Source: Bradyrhizobium canariense
Lineage (GTDB): Bacteria; Pseudomonadota; Alphaproteobacteria; Rhizobiales; Xanthobacteraceae
Assembly (NCBI RefSeq): GCF_019402665.1
Contig: NZ_VSST01000012.1
Span: 1-64,000, forward strand
DNA length: 64,000 bases
Direction: 5' to 3'
Shown here: in pieces, positions 36,198-43,888 of the stretch
Layout: every line of letters begins with the position of its first letter
How positions within the stretch are numbered: position 1 is the stretch's first letter
Program-made: the position numbers and the translations under genes
The notes under the pieces: model-generated
Told to the model about the DNA's origin: nothing
Database searches by the model: none
The model's input: the letters and a program-made list of their open reading frames with translations, nothing else

Positions 36198-37889
36198 ATG
36201 GGAACGTTGGTACTGCTCGATCTGATGGGCGGCGTGGCGCTGTTGCTGTGGGGCCTGCACATGGTCCACAGCGGGATTCTGCGTGCCTTTGGCCCGGACC
36301 TGCGACGGCTGCTCGGCAAGGCTCTTGGTAACCGCTTCAACGCGTTTGCTGCCGGTCTCGGGCTGACGGCGCTGCTCCAGAGCAGCACCGCGACTGCGCT
36401 GCTCACGAGCTCGTTCGCAGCCGAGGGCCTGCTCAGCCTTGTCACCGCGCTTGCCATCATGCTCGGCGCCAATGTCGGCACGACGTTGATCGTGCAGGTG
36501 CTGTCGTTCAACATCGCCGCCGTCGCGCCGGTCCTGTTCGTGCTCGGACTGGTCGCCTTCCGCGTGGGTCCGCGCTCGCGGATCAAGGATGTCGGCCGTG
36601 TCTCGATCGGTCTCGGACTGATGCTGCTGTCGCTGCACATCCTGCTCGACACGCTGGCCCCGGCCGAGAACGCACCGGGCGTCCGCGTCATGATGTCCTC
36701 CATCACGGGCGATCCCGTTCTGTGCATCCTGATCGCGGCGCTCGTCACCTGGGCGGTGCATTCGAGCGTCGCAAGCGTGCTGCTGATCATGTCACTCGCC
36801 TATTCGCAGTTCATCTCGCCTTACGCCGCGCTCGCACTGGTGCTTGGCGCCAATCTCGGCAGCGCCATCAATCCTGTGTTCGAAGGCGCCAGACGCGACG
36901 ATCCCGCCAGCTATCGCCTGCCGGTGGGCAATCTCGTCAACCGCGTGATCGGAATCGCCCTCGTCCTGCCCTTCCTGGGCCCGATCGCCGAGCACATGCA
37001 CGCTTGGCAACCCGATCTCGCCAGGATGACGGCGGCATTTCATATCGCCTTCAACGTCGGCACAGCCATCATCTTCATTGGCCTGCTCGACCCCATGTCG
37101 CGCCTGTTGACCCGGCTCTTGCCCGATCGCGTTCAGGAGGCCGATCCGGCCCGGCCGCGCTATCTCGACGAGACTGCGCTGGAATCGCCGTCGCTGGCGC
37201 TGGCCGATGCCGGCCGCGAAACCCTGCGCATGGGCGATCTCGTCGAAATCATGCTGCGCAAGGTGATGGCGGCGATGATGAGCGGTGACCGCGCGCTGGT
37301 CGACCAGGTCTCGAAGATGGACAACATCGTCGACGGCCTCGACGAAGCCATCAAGCTCTACGTGACCAAACTCATGCGGGGCAGTCTCGACGAGAGCGAG
37401 GGCCGGCGCGCGATGGAGATCATCTCCTTCGCCATCAATCTGGAACATATCGGCGACATCATCGACAAGAGCTTGAGCGAGCTGGCGACCAAGAAGATCA
37501 AGCGCCGCTTCCAGTTCTCGCCCGAGGGCGCCGAGGAGCTCGCCGCCTTCCACAAGCGCACGATGGATTCGCTGCGCATCGCCTTCGGCGTCTTCATGTC
37601 GGGCGACGCCAACGAGGCGCGCAAGCTGCTGGTGGAGAAGACGGCGCTGCGCAACACCGAGCTGGCCGCCGTCGAGCGCCACCTCGACCGCCTGCGCGAG
37701 GGCCGTCCCGAGACCATCGAAACCACGTCGCTGCATCTCGACGTGCTGCGGGACCTGCGCCGCATCCACTCGCATATCTGCTCGGTCGCCTATCCCGTGC
37801 TCGACGCAGCCGGCGAGCCCCATCGCAGGACCGAGACGGGGACCGCTGCCCTGCCCGCAACGGGCGCGGCGTCGGCCTTGCCGCGCTAG
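36198..37889 (+). CDS. Na/phosphate cotransporter family protein with PhoU domain
   Basis: A 563-residue protein with an N-terminal membrane half that contains two inverted Na/Pi repeats, marked by the QSSTATALLTSSFA motif near residue 61 and its counterpart VHSSVASVLLIM near 185, plus ANVGTT and ANLGSA. A cytoplasmic C-terminal PhoU-like helical domain (about 345-540) follows. This NptA/YjbB-like architecture is linked to sodium-driven phosphate movement, export in E. coli YjbB. A GGAGC site precedes the ATG. It is monocistronic and convergent with the lipid-A-domain gene. Confidence 0.92.
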   Translation: MGTLVLLDLMGGVALLLWGLHMVHSGILRAFGPDLRRLLGKALGNRFNAFAAGLGLTALLQSSTATALLTSSFAAEGLLSLVTALAIMLGANVGTTLIVQVLSFNIAAVAPVLFVLGLVAFRVGPRSRIKDVGRVSIGLGLMLLSLHILLDTLAPAENAPGVRVMMSSITGDPVLCILIAALVTWAVHSSVASVLLIMSLAYSQFISPYAALALVLGANLGSAINPVFEGARRDDPASYRLPVGNLVNRVIGIALVLPFLGPIAEHMHAWQPDLARMTAAFHIAFNVGTAIIFIGLLDPMSRLLTRLLPDRVQEADPARPRYLDETALESPSLALADAGRETLRMGDLVEIMLRKVMAAMMSGDRALVDQVSKMDNIVDGLDEAIKLYVTKLMRGSLDESEGRRAMEIISFAINLEHIGDIIDKSLSELATKKIKRRFQFSPEGAEELAAFHKRTMDSLRIAFGVFMSGDANEARKLLVEKTALRNTELAAVERHLDRLREGRPETIETTSLHLDVLRDLRRIHSHICSVAYPVLDAAGEPHRRTETGTAALPATGAASALPR

Positions 37890-37899
37890 TCGCGTCGGA

Positions 37900-38238
37900 T
37901 CAGCGCTCCAGCGTCTTTGACGCGCGGCCGCGGTTCTTCACGATCAGCATGATGTTGCGGATATAGATGATGGTCGCCAGCGCCTGGCCGAGGATAATGA
38001 CGGGCTCGCGCTTGACGACGCCGTAGACCAGCGTCATCAGCCCGCCGCCCATGGAGCAGAACCAGAACGCCATCGGCACCACGCTGTTGCCGGCGCGCTC
38101 GCTCGCGATCCACTGCACCAGGAAGCGTGCCGTGAAGAACAGTTGCGCGACGAGGCCGAACGCGAGCCAGAAGTCGAACTTGGCCACGAAGACGTCGTAG
38201 AAATAATTGCTCAGCGCCTGACCGTATTGGATGATCAT
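37900..38238 (-). CDS. Lipid-A-disaccharide synthase N-terminal-domain protein
   Basis: A small membrane protein (112 residues) consisting only of the LAB_N domain, which is fused to some lipid A enzymes but also stands alone next to polyprenyl-phosphate glycosyltransferases. Three hydrophobic helices with FLVQWIASERAGNSVVPMAF and YGVVKREPVIILGQ are diagnostic. It is the last gene of a four-gene set and its ATG overlaps the stop of the glycosyltransferase (ATGA). It probably helps glycolipid transport or anchors the upstream glycosyltransferase; its biochemical role is unproven. Confidence 0.88.
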   Translation of the reverse strand: MIIQYGQALSNYFYDVFVAKFDFWLAFGLVAQLFFTARFLVQWIASERAGNSVVPMAFWFCSMGGGLMTLVYGVVKREPVIILGQALATIIYIRNIMLIVKNRGRASKTLER

Positions 38239-38981
38239 GCCGTCACCTCAGTCACATCCGGCGTCGGCTTCTTGCGGCGGATCAGCCACCACACGCCCCC
38301 GAGATCCATGATGCCGATCCACAGCCGGTCGAAGAAACCGTAGTTCGAAACGCCGGAGCGGCGCGGCCGGTCGATCACGTCGACATAGGCGATCTCGTAG
38401 CCCTCGCGGCGCACCAGTGCCGGCAGGAAGCGATGCAGCCCGTCGAAATAGGGCATCATCAGGAACACCTCGCGCCGGAACGCCTTCAGGCCGCAGCCGG
38501 TATCGCGCGTCCCGTCCTTCAGGATCGCGTTGCGGACGCCGTTGGCGATGCGCGACTGGAATTTCTTGAAGCCGGTATCCTTGCGGCCGACGCGTTGTCC
38601 GGCGGCAAGTCCAACCTTGCTTCCGTTCTCGACCGCCGCGATCAGGTCGGGCAGGAAAGCCGGATTGTTCTGGCCGTCGCCGTCGAGCGTCGCCACGATG
38701 GCACCGCGTGCCGCACGCACGCCGCTGCGCACGGCCGCGGACTGGCCGCCTGATCTGGCATGGCGCAGCTGGCGCAGATTGTCCCGCTGCTTCATGACCG
38801 CGCCGAGCCGTTCGCCGGTCGCGTCGCTCGAACCGTCATTGACGTAGATGATCTCATAGGTCCAGCGGCCGTCGAGCGCTGCGACGATCTCCTCGATCAG
38901 CGGCACGATGTTGTCGGCTTCGTTGCGCACGGGAACGACGATGGAAACCGAGGGCTGGAAAACCGAAGGCTGGGACGACAA
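38235..38981 (-). CDS. Family 2 glycosyltransferase, polyprenyl-phosphate sugar synthase type
   Basis: A 248-residue GT2 enzyme related to dolichol-phosphate mannose synthase and ArnC. Motifs: SIVVPVRNEADN at the N-terminus, YVNDGSSD, the metal-binding DGDGQNNP, and RDTGCGLKAFRREVF near residue 160. It lacks the multiple C-terminal transmembrane helices of ArnC; only a weak hydrophobic region appears near residues 220-240. It is expected to move a sugar from a nucleotide donor onto undecaprenyl phosphate on the cytoplasmic face, feeding the GT39 transferase encoded upstream. Confidence 0.9.
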   Translation of the reverse strand: MSSQPSVFQPSVSIVVPVRNEADNIVPLIEEIVAALDGRWTYEIIYVNDGSSDATGERLGAVMKQRDNLRQLRHARSGGQSAAVRSGVRAARGAIVATLDGDGQNNPAFLPDLIAAVENGSKVGLAAGQRVGRKDTGFKKFQSRIANGVRNAILKDGTRDTGCGLKAFRREVFLMMPYFDGLHRFLPALVRREGYEIAYVDVIDRPRRSGVSNYGFFDRLWIGIMDLGGVWWLIRRKKPTPDVTEVTA

Positions 38982-39044
38982 ATCGAAGCTCGTGGTTAGA
39001 ATTGGCTTGGCTCGGGAACCGGCGGTCCCGGCAGGCAGCCGCTT

Positions 39045-39890
39045 TTATGGGGCGGATGCCCCGTGGGCAACCCTTTTGAGGCGGCCCGAGACCGCCCCTG
39101 CAAGAGGCACAATGGTGCCGTCGGCACGGATGGCAAAGCCGAGCCTGCGGGCCGCGAACCAGTAGCGCACCGCCAAGGCGCCGACCAAGCCGACCAAGGC
39201 GCCGGCCACAACGTCACTCGGGTGGTGCGCAAGCAGCACCAGTCGCGTCAGCAGGATCACGATCGCGTAAGTGAACATGAACACGCGCAGGCGCGGCCAC
39301 AGCGCCGAGACCGCGAACGCCAGCGCGAACGCCGTCACCGCATGCCCCGACGGCAGGCTGGCATAGGCCCCGGTCCCCTCGAACGGGATGAAGTTGAACG
39401 GATTGGCCTTGCCGCCGACGAACGGACGTCCTCGACCGATGAGATATTTCAGGATCTCGGCGACGAATACGGACACGGCAACAGACAGGAACATGAACTG
39501 CAGCCGCGTGCCGAGGCCGAGCAGCAACGCGCGGCTTGTGCCGCGCAATCCCGCCGCAACCAGCGCCAGCACCACCAGCAGGCCCCCGAGCACCGAGAGC
39601 ACATACTCGTCCTTGCCGAAATCAGTGAGGATGCGGATCGGCCACAGGCCCGGCGTGCCACGCGCCGGCATCAGCTGGATCTCGGTCAGGTCGAAAACGA
39701 CCATCAGCGCGATGACCAGGGCTGCACCTGCCGCACTCAGCCACAGCGAATGCCGCGCCAGCTTTCGCGCGGCCTCGGCGCGGCGCGAATGCGAGGGCGT
39801 GCGCACGAGCTGTGCCAGGGCGCGCCCCGAGAGCGTGAGCAATTGCGCGGGATAGCTCGCGCGCGGCGCGATGTCGGTTGGTGCCGACAT
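39045..39890 (-). CDS. PAP2-family membrane phosphatase
   Basis: A 281-residue integral membrane protein with the three PAP2 motifs: KYLIGRGRP, PSGH (SLPSGHAVTAFALAF) and RLVLLAHHPSDVVAG. It has about six transmembrane segments and a long basic N-terminus. Such enzymes remove phosphate from lipid A (LpxE/LpxF-like) or recycle undecaprenyl pyrophosphate. Its start is one base after the stop of the GT39 gene (TAGGATG), so translation is coupled. The context suggests it acts on lipid A or the polyprenyl carrier alongside the sugar-transfer enzymes. Confidence 0.9.
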   Translation of the reverse strand: MSAPTDIAPRASYPAQLLTLSGRALAQLVRTPSHSRRAEAARKLARHSLWLSAAGAALVIALMVVFDLTEIQLMPARGTPGLWPIRILTDFGKDEYVLSVLGGLLVVLALVAAGLRGTSRALLLGLGTRLQFMFLSVAVSVFVAEILKYLIGRGRPFVGGKANPFNFIPFEGTGAYASLPSGHAVTAFALAFAVSALWPRLRVFMFTYAIVILLTRLVLLAHHPSDVVAGALVGLVGALAVRYWFAARRLGFAIRADGTIVPLAGAVSGRLKRVAHGASAP

Positions 39891-39891
39891 C

Positions 39892-41634
39892 CTACTCGGT
39901 GCCTTCCGAGCGGAAGATCGAGATCGAGATCGCACGCCCTTGCGAGAAATTGTAGCCGTCGATGCGCGTGCCGACCTTATAGCGCAACCCGATCGCCTCG
40001 GCGCGCTGCACGAAGCCGCGCTCCGAACGCTGCTCGATCAGCGCGAAACGGCAGCTTCCTTGCCGCAGGAAATCCGCCGCGCCCGAACCGTCGGTGAGCA
40101 GCGTCTGCGTACCCGTCAGGAAGACGAGGCTCGGCTCGTGATAGCCGGCCGCGGCCGCCTTCGGGCCGACGCAGGTGACGTTGCGAAGCGCGCGTGCGAT
40201 CTCGATGCTCGGAAACAGCGGCGTCAGCGACGGCAGCACGATGCCGTAGACTGTTACCGCGAGCATCAGGGCTGCGACCAGCGCGTTGAGCAGCGAGCGC
40301 TCGGCGTGATTGTTGTCGTGAAGCCACCAGGCGAACAGGCCGAAGATCAGCGAGGCCGCGATGAACGGCCAGGCCACGAAAGCAGGCTGTCGAGTCAGCA
40401 TCACCGCGCCGACGACCGCGATGATCGAGCCGCCAACAGGGATCGCGAACCACCAGGCCGAGCCGCGCATCAGCCAGGACCAGGACAGCACGCGCCGCTC
40501 GAGCGCGCCCGCGGTGAGGATCGCGATCGCAGGATACAGCGGCAGCACGTAATGGGGCAGCTTGGTCAGCACCACCTCGAACACGATCCAGGATGGGATC
40601 AGCCAGGCCAGCAGGAACTGCGCGCCGGGCTCGCGACGCGCGCGCCAGACCGCGGGCGCCGCCATCGCCGCGAGCGGCGCGCCGGGCCAGAACGTGATCC
40701 AGAACAGCGCCAGATACAGACCGGGCGGCGCGCCGTGGGATTCCTGCGCGCCCAACTTGCTCAGCATGTCGCCGCCGACGGAATCGGCGAAGAAGGCATC
40801 GCCCGCGCGCCAGAAGATCGCGACGAACCAGGGCAGCACCAGCACCAGCATCCACATCAGGCCCCAGAGCGGGCGCAACTTCCATAGCCAGGAGGCGTCG
40901 CGGTCCTGGATCGCGAGCGCGACAATGGTCAGGCCCGCGAACATCAGGATCAGCGGGCCCTTGATCAGGATGCCGACAGCGAGCGCGGTCCAGAAGATCG
41001 CGGGCCAGCTCCAGGGCGGACGCGTCTCGTCCTCGGCGCGCTGCCACGACAGATAGGCCCGCCCCATCGCGCCCATCGCGGCGACCACGCAGAACAGCAG
41101 CATGGCGTCGGTCTTCGCAAGCCGCGCCTCGACCCCGAGCAGCACGGAGGCGCACATCAGAAGTGCTGCAAGCACCGCGGCGCGCCGCGTGACGAAGCCG
41201 AGCGCCGTCCAGTAGGTCATGAGCACGGCACCGATCGCGCCGATCAGCGACGGCAGCCGGTAGACCCAGATCCGCAACTCGGCCTTCGGCAGACCGAGCG
41301 CCGACGCCGTCTCGACCGCAGCCGATTGCAGCCAGTAGATCCCGACCGGCTTCTTGTAGCGGACGTCCTCCTGGAAACGGATGTCGACATAATCGCCACT
41401 CTCGACCATCTGCTTGGTGGCCTGCGCAAAGCGCGCCTCGTCGCGGTCAACCGGCGGAATCGTGAAGAAGCCCGGCAGGAATAGCAGCAGCGCGCACAGC
41501 AACAGGAAGCTCACCGCGCGGACGTGGCTGGCGGTGGCGATGTCGAACATGAACACGAGCCGGCTGCCCGGATTCACCGGGGATTTCGGCTCGCGGGGAG
41601 CTCCAAAACGGGGTGCTGGGTAGGTTTCAGCCAT
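39892..41634 (-). CDS. GT39/ArnT-like glycosyltransferase
   Basis: A 580-residue polytopic membrane enzyme of the PMT/ArnT group. The first periplasmic loop has PPVDRDEARFAQATKQMVES, whose Asp-Glu pair is the catalytic signature, followed by YKKPVGIYWLQ and the WxxRLPSLIGAIGAV helix. About 11 further helices and a periplasmic C-terminal domain follow. ArnT enzymes transfer a sugar from undecaprenyl phosphate to lipid A on the outer face of the inner membrane. It is the first gene of the set with PAP2, GT2 and LAB_N. Bradyrhizobium lipid A is known to carry mannose or galacturonic acid, so such a transfer is a reasonable role. Confidence 0.9.
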   Translation of the reverse strand: MAETYPAPRFGAPREPKSPVNPGSRLVFMFDIATASHVRAVSFLLLCALLLFLPGFFTIPPVDRDEARFAQATKQMVESGDYVDIRFQEDVRYKKPVGIYWLQSAAVETASALGLPKAELRIWVYRLPSLIGAIGAVLMTYWTALGFVTRRAAVLAALLMCASVLLGVEARLAKTDAMLLFCVVAAMGAMGRAYLSWQRAEDETRPPWSWPAIFWTALAVGILIKGPLILMFAGLTIVALAIQDRDASWLWKLRPLWGLMWMLVLVLPWFVAIFWRAGDAFFADSVGGDMLSKLGAQESHGAPPGLYLALFWITFWPGAPLAAMAAPAVWRARREPGAQFLLAWLIPSWIVFEVVLTKLPHYVLPLYPAIAILTAGALERRVLSWSWLMRGSAWWFAIPVGGSIIAVVGAVMLTRQPAFVAWPFIAASLIFGLFAWWLHDNNHAERSLLNALVAALMLAVTVYGIVLPSLTPLFPSIEIARALRNVTCVGPKAAAAGYHEPSLVFLTGTQTLLTDGSGAADFLRQGSCRFALIEQRSERGFVQRAEAIGLRYKVGTRIDGYNFSQGRAISISIFRSEGTE

Positions 41635-41684
41635 CGGTTCCGCTTACGCTGAAACCGCCATCGCCACAACCGCTTGAGGCAGGG

Positions 41685-43877
41685 TCACTGAATTCGAATG
41701 ACAACTGTGTCCGCGGCGCCAGTGGCATCGATCACGGTCAGCCGCGCAAAGCCCGGACCCGGCGGATCGATCAGCCGCTGACGGCGGCCGTCGATCTCGC
41801 CGAGCGCCATTCCGTTAACCATGACAGTCATGGGGAGAACGCCTCCGGCGACCTTGACCGGCATGGCTGCGCCCCCCTCGCCACCTGAGCGATCGACGTC
41901 GATCCGCGAACCGTTCAGCGGAAACTGGATGTGCAGAGCCTGCTCGCCCCCGGTCCGCACCAGATCCCCGACCGGGCGGAACCGCCTCAAAGGCAACGGC
42001 AGCTTGGCGTTGCTGGCAACGAGAGTTCCTTTCGGTGGCTTCGGCAACGGGAGAAGCGTCTTGCCGGTTCGGGCGAAGGCGTCGAACAGGATCGGCGCGG
42101 CGGCGACGCGCCCGATCAGGCCCGGAACCGGCGCGCCGTCGGGCCGGCCGACCCAGACGCCGATGGTCATGCGCCCGTCGAAGCCCATCGACCAGGCGTC
42201 GCGGTAGCCGTAGGAGGTGCCGGTCTTGAAGGCGATGCGGTTGTGAGCCGCGTTCTCCGGCGGCGGGGTGCCGAGCAGCACATTGCCGACTTGCCAGGCC
42301 GCGACCTGATCGAGCAGTCGCAGCGGCTCGCGCACGTCCCTGTCGCTCATGATCTCGCGCAGCGGCTTGGTGGTGCCGAGCCGGGCGAAGCCCGCATAGA
42401 GCTGGGCGAGGTCCTGCAGCGTCACACCGACGCCGCCAAGGCCCATGGCAAGTCCCGGCGCCTCGTCTTTGGGCAGCACCAGATTGCCGCCCGCCTGATG
42501 CAGCCGCGAGGCCAGCCGGCTCGCGCCGACGCGGTCGAGCAGGACGATCGCGGGCACGTTCAGCGACAGCTGCAGCGCCTTCTTCACGGGCACGGTGCCC
42601 TGGAACGTCATGTCGAAATTTTCCGGCGCGTAGGAGCCGAAGCGCACGGGCCGATCGTCGATCAGACTGTCGGGGTGAACAAAACCGTCCTCGAAAGCGA
42701 GCCCATAGATGAACGGCTTCAGCGTCGAGCCCGGCGAGCGGACCGCGCGGGTCATGTCGACCTGCCCTGCCCGGCGCTCGTCGAAATAATCCGCCGAGCC
42801 GACGCGTGCGAGCACGTCGCCGCTCTCATTGTCGACGACGATGATGCCGACCGAGATGTTCGGTCCCAGCGCAATGGCACGGTCGCGCGCCAGCGGCTCA
42901 AGCACCTTTTGCAGGTTGGCATCCAGCGTCAGCTTGATGACGGGCGCGTCCTTGACCGTCGCAAGCGCCGCATCGGAGGCATGCGGCGCCAGGATCGGCA
43001 TTGGCCTGCGCAGCTTCGGCACGGGAACGGCCTTGGCCTGCTTGGCATCGTCGAGGCTGATCTGTTGCTCCTCGACCATGCGGTCGAGCACGCGGTCACG
43101 CGCTTTGCGCGCCGCATCGGGATAGCGATCGAGCCTACGGGTCTCCGGCGATTGCGGCAGCGCGACCAGCAATGCGGCTTCAGCCAGCGACAACCGCTTC
43201 GGCTCCTTGCCGAGATAGGCGGTCGAGGCAGCGCGGATGCCTTCGAGATTGCCGCCGTAGGGCGCGAGCGCGAGATAGAGGTCGAGGATCTGCTGCTTGC
43301 TCAAGCTGCGCTCGATCTCGATCGCACGCACCATCTGCCGCAGCTTTGCATGGAGCGAACGCTGCCGCCGCGGCTCCATCAGCCGCGCGAGCTGCATCGA
43401 GATGGTCGAGCCGCCCGAGACGATGTGGCCGCGGGTCGCAAGCTGAAACGCAGCGCGCCCTAGTGCCAGCGGGTCGATACCGTCATGCGCGTAAAAGCGC
43501 TGGTCCTCATAGGCGAGCAGCAGCTTCAGATAGGTCGGATCGACGTTCGTATTTGTCTCAACCGGCAGTCGCCAGCGCCCGTCCGCCATCGCATAGGCGC
43601 GCAGCAGCTTGCCGTTGCGATCGACAATGGTGGTGGAAACTTGGCGGGCTTCGTCGAAAGGCAGCGGACCGAGGGCGTAGACCCAGGCGACGAAACCGAC
43701 GATGGTGAGAATGAGCGAGAATGCCAGCGCGGAGAGGACATGCAGGTCCAAGCTCCGCGCTCCGTCATGGCCGGGCTCGTCCCGGCCATCCACGTCCTTG
43801 CCCCTCGCACAAAAGTCCGTGGATGCCCGGGACAAGCCCGGGCATGACGGCGGAGCATGTGGCTCCTTGTCGCTCAT
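41685..43877 (-). CDS. pbpC: Penicillin-binding protein 1C
   Basis: A bifunctional class A PBP, 730 residues. One transmembrane segment (SALAFSLILTIVGFVAWVYA) is followed by the glycosyltransferase domain (LLAYEDQRFYAHDGIDP, then GGSTISMQLARLM). The transpeptidase domain has the active-site SxxK as SPGSTLKPFIYG, SxN as SLN and KTGTSYG. It ends with the PBP1C-specific C-terminal domain. About residues 10-39 are encoded by a palindromic repeat, so the first 40 residues are probably not ancestral; TTG at 43751, just before the transmembrane helix, is an alternative start. It lies 11 nt after the alpha-2-macroglobulin stop, the usual bacterial pairing. Confidence 0.93.
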   Translation of the reverse strand: MSDKEPHAPPSCPGLSRASTDFCARGKDVDGRDEPGHDGARSLDLHVLSALAFSLILTIVGFVAWVYALGPLPFDEARQVSTTIVDRNGKLLRAYAMADGRWRLPVETNTNVDPTYLKLLLAYEDQRFYAHDGIDPLALGRAAFQLATRGHIVSGGSTISMQLARLMEPRRQRSLHAKLRQMVRAIEIERSLSKQQILDLYLALAPYGGNLEGIRAASTAYLGKEPKRLSLAEAALLVALPQSPETRRLDRYPDAARKARDRVLDRMVEEQQISLDDAKQAKAVPVPKLRRPMPILAPHASDAALATVKDAPVIKLTLDANLQKVLEPLARDRAIALGPNISVGIIVVDNESGDVLARVGSADYFDERRAGQVDMTRAVRSPGSTLKPFIYGLAFEDGFVHPDSLIDDRPVRFGSYAPENFDMTFQGTVPVKKALQLSLNVPAIVLLDRVGASRLASRLHQAGGNLVLPKDEAPGLAMGLGGVGVTLQDLAQLYAGFARLGTTKPLREIMSDRDVREPLRLLDQVAAWQVGNVLLGTPPPENAAHNRIAFKTGTSYGYRDAWSMGFDGRMTIGVWVGRPDGAPVPGLIGRVAAAPILFDAFARTGKTLLPLPKPPKGTLVASNAKLPLPLRRFRPVGDLVRTGGEQALHIQFPLNGSRIDVDRSGGEGGAAMPVKVAGGVLPMTVMVNGMALGEIDGRRQRLIDPPGPGFARLTVIDATGAADTVVIRIQ
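43762..43850. repeat. Palindromic element at the 5' end of pbpC
   Basis: Two 32-nt arms, one beginning CCGTCATGGCCGGGCTCGTC and the other ending CAAGCCCGGGCATGACGG, are nearly perfect reverse complements around 25 nt. The type is frequent between genes in Bradyrhizobium, where all frames are often open. Here it lies inside the reading frame assigned to PBP1C, without stop codons. Confidence 0.9.
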
Positions 43878-43888
43878 CCCCTCACCAC

